A stretch of DNA of 64,000 nucleotides. Origin: Cyclobacterium sp. (GTDB lineage: Bacteria; Bacteroidota; Bacteroidia; Cytophagales; Cyclobacteriaceae). Below, one piece after another: positions 8,298 through 15,378 of the stretch (position 1 is the first letter of the stretch; each line of letters begins with the position of its first letter). A model generated the notes under the pieces. That model had not been told where the DNA came from. It did not search any database and saw only the letters and a program-made list of their open reading frames with translations. The DNA is taken from positions 38,833 to 102,832 of the forward strand of contig NZ_JABURL010000065.1 of the NCBI RefSeq assembly GCF_014762705.1, written 5' to 3'. The position numbers and the translations under genes were made by a program.

Positions 8298-9239
8298 TTA
8301 GATCATCGTGTCAATGACAGCCTGGGCGGCAAAAATTCTGTTTTTTGCCTGAGTTTGGACCAGACTGCGTTTTCCATCCAATATTTCATCACTGAGTTCT
8401 AAATTTCTTCTGACAGGAAGACAATGCATTATTTTGGCCTGTTGGTTATTGCCTAAAGTGCTTTCTTTGAGCAACCAGTTTTCGTCTACTTTAAGGATTT
8501 TTCCATAGGGATTGAATGCACTCCAGTTTTTCACATATACAAAATCCGCATCCTCCAGAGCCTTTTTTTGATTGTATTCAATGGTAGCTCCCTGGGTAAA
8601 TTGTTCATCAAGTTCATAACCCACCGGATGGGTAATGGTGAGGTCATGCCCACATCCCAATGCCCATTCAGAAAATGAATTGGCAACGGCATGGGGGATG
8701 GATTTGATATGGGGGGCCCAGGTAAGCACTACTTTTGGCTTTCTTTTTTCCTGAAAACTTTCCCTGATGCTAACCATGTCTGCCAGGCTTTGTAGAGGAT
8801 GCCTTATGGCACTTTCCAGGCTGATCACAGGAATACCTGAATATTTGATAAACTGATTGATAGTGAAATCTTCTGTATCTTCTTCTTTGTTTGTCAAGGT
8901 GGGGAAAGCCCGAATGGCCAGCATGTCAAAATATCCACCCAGGACAGCAGCGGCATCCTTGATGTGTTCCACCTTGTTTTTATTCATCAGTACCCCGTCC
9001 TGCATTTCCAGGGCCCATGTCTCTTTGTCCATGTTCAATACGAAGCTATCCACTCCAAGATTGGTAGCGGCCAATTGGGTGCTGACCCTGGTTCGCAAAC
9101 TTGGGTTTAAAAAAATCAATCCTAGCCGCTTTCCCTGCCCTTTTGTATTGCTTTTTAGAGGATTAGCCTTAAATTCCAAGGCCTTTTCGATCAATGTTTC
9201 GGCGATGGTTTTGTTTTCAAATTGGGTGAATCTATTCAT
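8298..9239 (-). CDS. argF': N-succinylornithine (N-acylornithine) carbamoyltransferase
   Basis: Transfers the carbamoyl group from carbamoyl phosphate to an N-acylated ornithine; this is the unusual Bacteroidota route. The frame stays open upstream to 9377, but the ATG at 9239 is preferred: it leaves 4 bases after argD, gives 313 residues (family about 318), and puts Trp75 and residue 90 in register with the Bacteroides fragilis enzyme as I recall it. The carbamoyl-phosphate motif reads NPSLRTRVS (residues 45-53), and RHPLQ and MHCLPVRRN are present. At the specificity position, Pro90 in B. fragilis N-succinylornithine transcarbamylase and Glu92 in Xanthomonas N-acetylornithine transcarbamylase, this protein has Val90. 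Non-Glu residues there are reported to favour N-succinylornithine. Confidence 0.93.
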   Translation of the reverse strand: MNRFTQFENKTIAETLIEKALEFKANPLKSNTKGQGKRLGLIFLNPSLRTRVSTQLAATNLGVDSFVLNMDKETWALEMQDGVLMNKNKVEHIKDAAAVLGGYFDMLAIRAFPTLTNKEEDTEDFTINQFIKYSGIPVISLESAIRHPLQSLADMVSIRESFQEKRKPKVVLTWAPHIKSIPHAVANSFSEWALGCGHDLTITHPVGYELDEQFTQGATIEYNQKKALEDADFVYVKNWSAFNPYGKILKVDENWLLKESTLGNNQQAKIMHCLPVRRNLELSDEILDGKRSLVQTQAKNRIFAAQAVIDTMI

Positions 9240-9243
9240 TTTG

Positions 9244-10392
9244 TTAAACGGTCTCTTTCTGGTTGATGGTTGATTCCAGACTATTGATAAATAATTGCAA
9301 CTCTTCTTGTTGAATACCAAGTGGGGGTAGCAGACGAATGGTATGTTTTCCGGCGGCACTACCTGTAAATATGGCATGTTTCACCATAAGCTCAGAACGG
9401 TAGGCCGCAGCCTCTTGTTTCAAATCAAAGCCAATCATCAAACCTTTTCCCCTCACTCCGGTAATTTCAGATGAAACCCTGCTCAATGCCTTGATCAGGG
9501 AACTTCCCTGAGAAGCAGCATTTTCCATCAGGTTTTCTGACTCCATGACTTCCAGTACAGCCAACCCTGCCGCACAGGCGAGGTGGTTGCCGCCAAAGGT
9601 CGTTCCCAACATCCCATATTTTGCCTGAATATCAGGATGGATCAGAACCCCACCTATGGGGAAACCATTGCCCATGCCTTTGGCCATGGTGATTAAATCA
9701 GGCTCCAGTCCGTCCGTCCATTGGTGGGCAAAAAATTTACCTGTCCGTCCATGGCCAGTCTGTACCTCATCCAAAATCAATTTGGCTCCGTATTGTCTGG
9801 CCAACCTGGCCAAACCTGTCAAAAAATCCGGTTCGGCCACCTGAATTCCATTTACCCCTTGTATGGCCTCAACAATGATCGCCGCAATATCTTTGCTTTT
9901 GAGTTGCTTTTCTACTCCGGCTAAATCACCGGACCTTTCAAAATATACCTGGTGGCCAGCATTGAAAGGAGACCTAATATTGGGGTTGTCCGTAACAGCT
10001 ACTGCTCCGGAAGTTCGACCATGAAAAGCTCCTTTAAAAGCGATCACACCTGATTTTCCTGTGGCAAAAGAGGCCAATTTGAGTGCGTTTTCATTTGCTT
10101 CGGCACCCGAGTTACACAAGAATAGCTGGTAATCCGGCAGTCCGGATAATTCACCTAATTTTCCTGCGAGATCTTTTTGAATCGGTATATTTACCGAATT
10201 GGAATAAAAGGCTATTTTTCCCAATTGTTCGTTTATCCGGGAGACAAAATGAGGATGGCTGTGTCCTATAGAAATCACCGCATGGCCACCATACAGGTCC
10301 AGGTATTTCCGGCCTTCTCGGTCCCAAATATATACCCCTTCCGCCTTCTCGGGCGTTACATTCATCAATGGATAGACATCAAATAATTGCAT
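9244..10392 (-). CDS. argD: N-acylornithine aminotransferase
   Basis: A class-III PLP aminotransferase of 382 residues that converts N-acylglutamate semialdehyde to N-acylornithine with glutamate as donor. Conserved features include the cofactor loop NSGAEANE (residues 94-101), AFHGRTSGA near 122-130, LDEVQTGHGRTGKF near 207-220 and the Schiff-base Lys238 in MAKGMGNGFPIGG. The length and N terminus are normal. It lies between argC (66-base gap containing a small hairpin) and argF' (4-base gap) in the operon. Family members often accept both acetyl- and succinyl-ornithine, so it is compatible with either pathway variant. Confidence 0.95.
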   Translation of the reverse strand: MQLFDVYPLMNVTPEKAEGVYIWDREGRKYLDLYGGHAVISIGHSHPHFVSRINEQLGKIAFYSNSVNIPIQKDLAGKLGELSGLPDYQLFLCNSGAEANENALKLASFATGKSGVIAFKGAFHGRTSGAVAVTDNPNIRSPFNAGHQVYFERSGDLAGVEKQLKSKDIAAIIVEAIQGVNGIQVAEPDFLTGLARLARQYGAKLILDEVQTGHGRTGKFFAHQWTDGLEPDLITMAKGMGNGFPIGGVLIHPDIQAKYGMLGTTFGGNHLACAAGLAVLEVMESENLMENAASQGSSLIKALSRVSSEITGVRGKGLMIGFDLKQEAAAYRSELMVKHAIFTGSAAGKHTIRLLPPLGIQQEELQLFINSLESTINQKETV

Positions 10393-10416
10393 TTTTTTGT
10401 GTAAGTTTAAATGGAA

Positions 10417-10439
10417 GATAAGAGCTTTTCCGCTCTATC
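10417..10439 (-). promoter_or_regulatory. Short hairpin between argC and argD
   Basis: The sequence GATAAGAGC-TTTTCC-GCTCTATC can form an 8-bp stem with one bulged A and a 6-base loop. It sits in the 66-base gap between argC and argD on the operon transcript. It lacks a following U-run in the transcription direction, so an RNA-processing or stability role is more plausible than termination. Confidence 0.35.
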
Positions 10440-10457
10440 TACAGGGGACGTAAATCA

Positions 10458-11426
10458 TTAAAATGCAACGCTTTTTAATTGCAAACCTGCTTTTTCCTCC
10501 AATCCAAAGGCAAGGTTCATGTTTTGCACTGCCTGACCAGAGGCCCCTTTCAATAAGTTATCAATGGCTGCATAGGCCACCAATTGACCAGCTTCCTTTT
10601 TAAGATGCACCAGACATTTATTGGTGTTGACTACCTGCTTGAGGTCGATATCATTTTTGCTGACATGGGTATAGGCAGCATTCTGATAAAAGTCCCCGTA
10701 GACCTGATAAGCCTCCTCCAAAGAGCCTTCGAATGGAAAATAGGCTGTTACCCAAATCCCTCTGGTGAAATTACCCCTGTAGGGTACAAACAGCACCTGC
10801 TTATCAAAACCTGTATTCAGCTTGCCAAAAGTCTGATTGATTTCTTTGAGGTGCTGGTGGGTAAAAAGCTTATAGACTGACACGTTTTGGTTTCTGTGAC
10901 TGAAATGCGTGGTTGCACTTAGGCTTTTCCCTGCCCCGGTGCTACCGGTAATTCCCGACACATGGAGGTTGTCCTGAACCCATCCCTTTTTAATGGCCGG
11001 GGCCACTGCCAATTGTATGCAGGTGGCAAAGCATCCCGGGTTAGCTATTTTTATAGCCTGCTGAATTTGATTTTTATTGGTTTCAGGCAAGCCGTAAACA
11101 AAACCGTTTGACTCATCCCTGAAATCCGTACTCAGGTCGATAATCACTGTCTTTTCAGCAAAGGATTGTTTTTCCAGAAATGGTTTTGCTTCTCCATGAG
11201 GCAAACAAAGAAAAACCAGGTCCAGGTTATTGCTGTCAACCTGGTCTGTGAATACAAGAGAGGCATCACCAATCAGATCCGGGTGGACCTCCTCCAGTTT
11301 TTTACCTTTCTGGCTGTTGCTGTGGATCCAGACTAGTTCAACATGAGGATGATGCACCAGAAGCCTCACCAATTCACCACCTGTATATCCGGCCGCACCG
11401 ACAATTCCCGTTCTAATGGTCTTCAT
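10458..11426 (-). CDS. argC: N-acyl-gamma-glutamyl-phosphate reductase
   Basis: NADPH-dependent reductase that turns N-acylglutamyl phosphate into the semialdehyde. The frame is open upstream to 11498, but translation from the ATG at 11426 begins directly at the NADP-binding strand (MKTIRTGIVGAAGYTGGEL) and gives 322 residues, the usual short-form length; another ATG at 11432 is equally possible. The catalytic Cys132 lies in NPGCFATC. Chosen this way the gene overlaps the end of argG by 14 bases, which suggests translational coupling. LPETN near residue 115 and GITGSTGAGKSLS are further conserved blocks. Confidence 0.94.
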   Translation of the reverse strand: MKTIRTGIVGAAGYTGGELVRLLVHHPHVELVWIHSNSQKGKKLEEVHPDLIGDASLVFTDQVDSNNLDLVFLCLPHGEAKPFLEKQSFAEKTVIIDLSTDFRDESNGFVYGLPETNKNQIQQAIKIANPGCFATCIQLAVAPAIKKGWVQDNLHVSGITGSTGAGKSLSATTHFSHRNQNVSVYKLFTHQHLKEINQTFGKLNTGFDKQVLFVPYRGNFTRGIWVTAYFPFEGSLEEAYQVYGDFYQNAAYTHVSKNDIDLKQVVNTNKCLVHLKKEAGQLVAYAAIDNLLKGASGQAVQNMNLAFGLEEKAGLQLKSVAF

Positions 11427-12618
11427 GAGCATGATTTTGATTAACCTGATAAAAAATAGCTGTCTGGTTGCCAAATATTTTGGTGAAACCTTTGACATCC
11501 TCTGCGGTATAACCTTTGTTCATTTCCCCATAACTGCCAAATTTGGAGGACATCAGGTCATGTTTGGAGTTGATACCAATCATACTGAATCGATAGGGAT
11601 GCAGCTGAATTTTGACTTCCCCGCTAACGTAAGTCTGGGTGCTGGCCATAAAACTTTCCAAATTGCGCATGACCGGATCCAGGTAATGTCCTTCATGCAG
11701 GTGGTTGCCATAGAACTCGGCCAGCTGATTTTTCCAGTAACCCTGCCATTTGGTGAGGGTATGTTTTTCCAATAGCTGGTGGGCTTTGATGATGAGCATG
11801 GGTGCGGCGGCTTCAAAGCCAACTCTTCCCTTGATTCCAATGATGGTATCCCCCACATGGATGTCCCTGCCTATACCAAATGGTCCTGCTATTTCCTGGA
11901 CCTTTAAAATGGCTTCTACAGGATGGCTGAACAGTTGCCCGTTAACCCGCGTTATTTCTCCTTTTTCAAATCCAATGCTGATGGTCTCGGAATCAGTTTT
12001 GCTCACCTGAGTAGGATAAGCTTCCTCTGGCAAGGCCTGATCGGATGAAAGGGTTTCTTTTCCTCCTACTGAGGTGCCCCAGATGCCCTTATTAATGGAA
12101 TAAGCAGCTTTTTCAAAATTCATGCTTACTCCGTGCTTCTTAAGGAAGTTTATTTCTTCTTCCCTGCTAAGTTTGAGATCTCTTATAGGAGTGATGATTT
12201 CCACATCCGGGAGGATGGTTTGGAAAATCATGTCAAAACGCACCTGATCATTACCTGCACCCGTACTTCCGTGTGCGATACAATTGGCTCCTATACTTTT
12301 TGCATGTTCGGCCAGGGCCTTGGCCTGCAAAATTCGCTCTGCACTTACAGAAAGTGGGTAGGTTTGGTTTTTCAATACATTGCCGAAAACCAAGAATTTA
12401 ATGACCTCATCATAGTACGTTCTGGTCACATCCAGAACTTTAAATGAAGCTACACCTAATTTTTCGGCCCTTTCTCCAATACCTTTTAATTCCTCTTTTT
12501 CAAAACCTCCGGTATTTACCAATACAGCATGCACTTCGTACCCTTTTTCCTTACTCAAATGGATGGCACAAAATGTAGTATCCAAACCGCCACTGTATGC
12601 TAAAACTACTTTTTTCAT
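11413..12618 (-). CDS. argG: Argininosuccinate synthase
   Basis: ATP-dependent condensation of citrulline and aspartate to argininosuccinate. The PP-loop motif SGGLDTTF lies at residues 9-16 after VVLAY, and AHGSTGAGNDQVRF near residue 116 is the citrulline/aspartate-binding signature. The length of 401 residues is typical. It is the second gene of the arginine operon, 169 bases after the GNAT acyltransferase gene (12788-13486), and overlaps the start of argC. The 169-base gap has no visible gene and could carry an additional promoter. Confidence 0.97.
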   Translation of the reverse strand: MKKVVLAYSGGLDTTFCAIHLSKEKGYEVHAVLVNTGGFEKEELKGIGERAEKLGVASFKVLDVTRTYYDEVIKFLVFGNVLKNQTYPLSVSAERILQAKALAEHAKSIGANCIAHGSTGAGNDQVRFDMIFQTILPDVEIITPIRDLKLSREEEINFLKKHGVSMNFEKAAYSINKGIWGTSVGGKETLSSDQALPEEAYPTQVSKTDSETISIGFEKGEITRVNGQLFSHPVEAILKVQEIAGPFGIGRDIHVGDTIIGIKGRVGFEAAAPMLIIKAHQLLEKHTLTKWQGYWKNQLAEFYGNHLHEGHYLDPVMRNLESFMASTQTYVSGEVKIQLHPYRFSMIGINSKHDLMSSKFGSYGEMNKGYTAEDVKGFTKIFGNQTAIFYQVNQNHAHEDH

Positions 12619-12787
12619 ATGTTTATAATTGGTTTTTATAGGTCATAACTTTTCCCAAACCAAAGGTCCCCAGCTTTCGGGAGAATCTCGCATGCTTCAT
12701 AATCATCCTCATGTGTGCCTTTCTCTTCATGCCCGGTTTCATGTGATTGATTGCTTTTTAGTTGATTATTGAGATCCAAATAAAAGA

Positions 12788-13486
12788 CTAAGAAGACTGG
12801 TTTACTTTATCTTTGACTTTTGCCAGGGCATTTTTTCCCTTGGCAATATTAAGAAACATGGCCCGTTTGATCTTGATCAAACGCTCAAAAAGACTAAGAT
12901 TCTTGTTGAATTGAGCGGAAAGTTTCTTCTGTTCCGCTTTTTTTACGCTTTTTGGCTCATAAAGCATGGCTGTACAAAGGCAATTGGATCTGTTTTTACT
13001 TGTGAGTATTGGGTAATTTACACAGCTTTGACAGCCTTTCCAGAAATCGTCATCTGTAGTAAGGTCAGAATAGCTGACGGGATAATATCCGAGTTCGGAG
13101 TTGATTTTCATAACAGCAGCCCCTGTGGTTAGGCCAAATATTTTGGCATCAGGATACTTCTTTCTGCTGAGTTTGAATACCTCTCTTTTTATTTCCCTGG
13201 CCAATCCGTGTTTTCTGAATTCAGGTGAAACAATTAATCCGGAATTGGCCACAAATTTCCCATGACCCCAGGCCTCAATATAGCAGAATCCTGCCCACTG
13301 GCCGGACGCAGTAAGGGCAATGACCGCCTTTCCTTCTTTCATTTTGGTTTTGATGTACTCAGGAGAGCGTTTGGCTATTCCTGTACCCCTGGCCTGGGCT
13401 GAAAGTTCCATTTCTTCAGTGATGGTTTCAGCATATTGGCAATGTTCTTCGCCGGCAGGTTTAATGATAAATTTTTGATTGGCCAT
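12788..13486 (-). CDS. GNAT acyltransferase, likely N-acylglutamate synthase of the arginine operon
   Basis: A 232-residue protein with a GNAT core (GLIVSPEF at residues 83-90, then the acyl-CoA loop RKHGLA at 91-96, and ELGYYPVSY near 131-139). It leads the arginine operon, and no argA or argJ of standard type is present in the window, so it most likely makes N-acetyl- or N-succinyl-glutamate, the first step. Similar GNAT genes head arginine clusters in Bacteroides, as I recall. A striking C-terminal cysteine group, C152, C155, C169 and C171, lies in GCQSC...NCLCT and could bind a metal. The final 50 residues are basic and helical. The specific acyl donor is not determined by sequence. Confidence 0.75.
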   Translation of the reverse strand: MANQKFIIKPAGEEHCQYAETITEEMELSAQARGTGIAKRSPEYIKTKMKEGKAVIALTASGQWAGFCYIEAWGHGKFVANSGLIVSPEFRKHGLAREIKREVFKLSRKKYPDAKIFGLTTGAAVMKINSELGYYPVSYSDLTTDDDFWKGCQSCVNYPILTSKNRSNCLCTAMLYEPKSVKKAEQKKLSAQFNKNLSLFERLIKIKRAMFLNIAKGKNALAKVKDKVNQSS

Positions 13487-14013
13487 TGTATCAATTATTT
13501 GGACCCATGGCTGTAATAATTACGCATGCCCTTGAGCCCTTAGAAAGATGGTTTGATTGTTAATGAATATTGTCGATAAATACGTATCTCCGTAGGATAC
13601 AATAAAAATTAAATAGGGACTATGCCCTGAAAACTGCCCTGAGGGTTTTTTTCGAAAACAATATCGGATACCCAAAAAGATTGTTATGGGCAAGGTAGGG
13701 GTTGTAGTTTATGTGTGCTTCTTTTTTCATCGTAAACCATACAAATATTTATTTTTTTAATGAAAAATACAAATGTTGTCACACAATAATTTGCAATCTG
13801 CTTTTTTTTGGTATTCCATTTTTTGAGATGTCTGGTGTTTCCGCTTTACCGAATTCCAGGCTATATCCGAAAACCGGCAAAATAAAATGCTCTATTTTGA
13901 TTATTTTAAGATAGGAATTAAATAAAATAGGAAATTTTTTTTATTTTTCTATTATAATTGACTTTAGCCTGTTTTTTGTTGTAAAAGAAAACGAACCAAA
14001 AAACTATATAAAA
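13487..14013. other. 527-bp divergent intergenic region
   Basis: It separates the arginine operon from the plus-strand ATP-grasp gene and must hold both promoters. I see no reading frame with coding character; a 67-codon frame at 13711-13914 has no recognisable features. An 8-bp palindrome ATACGTAT lies near 13590 and CCCTGA is repeated near 13625 and 13637. No convincing ARG box of the enterobacterial kind and no TAnnTTTG box could be placed with confidence. The 60 bases before 14014 are strongly AT-rich. Confidence 0.6.
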
Positions 14014-15234
14014 ATGGCAAAATGTTTCGCACTAATGGGTTGGAGTTTACCCGTAATTGAAAGTATGCAAAAACTTAACAAACCCTATGTTGTAGTATCC
14101 TACCCGGATTTTGAAGGCTATGCCAAAGAAAATAATATTCCTTTCGTCTCTTATCAATTTGATGAATGGAGCGATTCTTCCAATTCTTTGGACCTGAAAG
14201 CCAAGCTGGATGAATTTGGTGCCGATGTTGCCGTGCCTCTTTTTGAGGAAACTGTAGAATGGGCGGGAGCTTTGAATTCACTTTACAGGGACGATCCAAG
14301 GGTGCTCAACAGGGCTTTTTTGTTTAGAAATAAGGCCATGATGAAGCGAAAAGCATTAATTGGCGGCCTTCGTGTAGGACTATTTGAAGAAGTTTATAGT
14401 AAAGAAGGTGTCTTAAATTTTATGGAAAGGCTGAATCAGGCCAATCTTCAGATAGATGGTGAAGAAGATAGCTGGGTACATATTAAACCTTTTGCATCAG
14501 CGGGAACGGTAGGTCACCGGTTGCTGCGATCCAAAAAGGACGTTGAAAACAAATGTGTTGACGAAGATTTCCCCTGCCTAGCTGAGAGTCATCTGCCGGG
14601 TAAAGAGTTTTCATGTGAAGCGTTTATTCACGGTGGTAAAATCAGATTTTTAAATATTACTGAATATGTAAAACTGGGCTACAGCAACTTTATCCCTGAA
14701 GGCAATTACCTGCATACCAAAAGGGATAAAATAATGAAAGAAATGCAAAAGCTGGTGGATATTTTTGGTATTCAGTATGGAATGATCCATCCGGAATGGT
14801 TTCTGACCGAAAATGATGAAATCAGCTTTGGTGAAACTGCCTGCAGAATTCCTGGTGGACATATATTGGAACTTTGTGGTAAGGCCTATGGTTTTGATGC
14901 CCTGGCTGCTTTTGTCCTTTGTCACGATCCAGATTTAACGGAAGAGGAATTAGCAGAAATTTTACCACCTTTGGATGCCAGGCCTAAGGAATTTTATGGA
15001 AATGTCATGATTTATCCCCATAAAAATCAGATTTCCAAACTGATTATTCCGGAGGAATTAAAAGAAGAGTCTTATTTTCTGGACCATAATTTGATACCTC
15101 CCATGACCACTCAAAAAATCAGTGACAGAGAGGGGTTTGGAAATCATTTCGGAACTGTTAATTTTAAGGGAGAAGATCCGGACAGGATGACGGAACTATT
15201 ACTCCACTATGAAAATGTGGATTTTTATCATTAA
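14014..15234 (+). CDS. ATP-grasp domain ligase, substrate unknown
   Basis: A 406-residue protein with ATP-grasp organisation. The N-terminal part (about residues 1-95) is a pre-ATP-grasp Rossmann-like region. The central part has HIKPFASAGTVGHR (around 160-172), which fits the flexible phosphate-binding loop, then LPGKEFSCEAFI near 197. The C-terminal metal and nucleotide site is GMIHPEWFLTENDEISFGETACRIPGGHILE near 252-285. The pattern resembles carboxylate-amine ligases that join amino acids or peptides (BacD/L-amino-acid-ligase-like), but the usual E-x-N-x-R metal motif reads ETACR, so one ligand differs. It is followed by a perfect 15-bp terminator-like hairpin and then by a papain-like protein and a racemase-fold enzyme, suggesting amino-acid or peptide chemistry. 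Confidence 0.75.
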   Translation: MAKCFALMGWSLPVIESMQKLNKPYVVVSYPDFEGYAKENNIPFVSYQFDEWSDSSNSLDLKAKLDEFGADVAVPLFEETVEWAGALNSLYRDDPRVLNRAFLFRNKAMMKRKALIGGLRVGLFEEVYSKEGVLNFMERLNQANLQIDGEEDSWVHIKPFASAGTVGHRLLRSKKDVENKCVDEDFPCLAESHLPGKEFSCEAFIHGGKIRFLNITEYVKLGYSNFIPEGNYLHTKRDKIMKEMQKLVDIFGIQYGMIHPEWFLTENDEISFGETACRIPGGHILELCGKAYGFDALAAFVLCHDPDLTEEELAEILPPLDARPKEFYGNVMIYPHKNQISKLIIPEELKEESYFLDHNLIPPMTTQKISDREGFGNHFGTVNFKGEDPDRMTELLLHYENVDFYH

Positions 15235-15302
15235 TCAGTAAAAGCTAATAAGTTATATTTGATAGTCTAGTGATTTATTTCTTCATTATGTAAAATCAGG
15301 TA

Positions 15303-15340
15303 GAAAAAATATTGACAGCTAAGTTTGTCAATATTTTTTC
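15303..15340. terminator. Perfect 15-bp stem, 8-base loop, bidirectional terminator-like hairpin
   Basis: GAAAAAATATTGACA at 15303-15317 is the exact reverse complement of 15326-15340, with loop GCTAAGTT. Flanking A and T runs make it terminator-like on both strands. It lies after the ATP-grasp stop and 38 bases before the likely start of the next gene, so it may end or attenuate transcription inside what otherwise looks like a three-gene unit. It also argues against the upstream start at 15325, which would lie inside the loop. Confidence 0.75.
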
Positions 15341-15378
15341 TTTTCACAATTGTAAATATTTTAAGTGTTAAACCATTC

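Noticed and set aside
9240..9377. Upstream extension of the argF' frame
   Set aside because: It would overlap the end of argD by more than 130 bases and adds residues absent in the family.
13551..13600. An ARG-box-like sequence (TGAATATT...GATAAATA) before the arginine operon
   Set aside because: Only half of the enterobacterial consensus matches, and ArgR use in this group is unproven.
13711..13914. A 67-codon frame in the arginine/ATP-grasp spacer
   Set aside because: No homology, no promoter or ribosome site and an odd composition; it reads like non-coding A+T-rich sequence.
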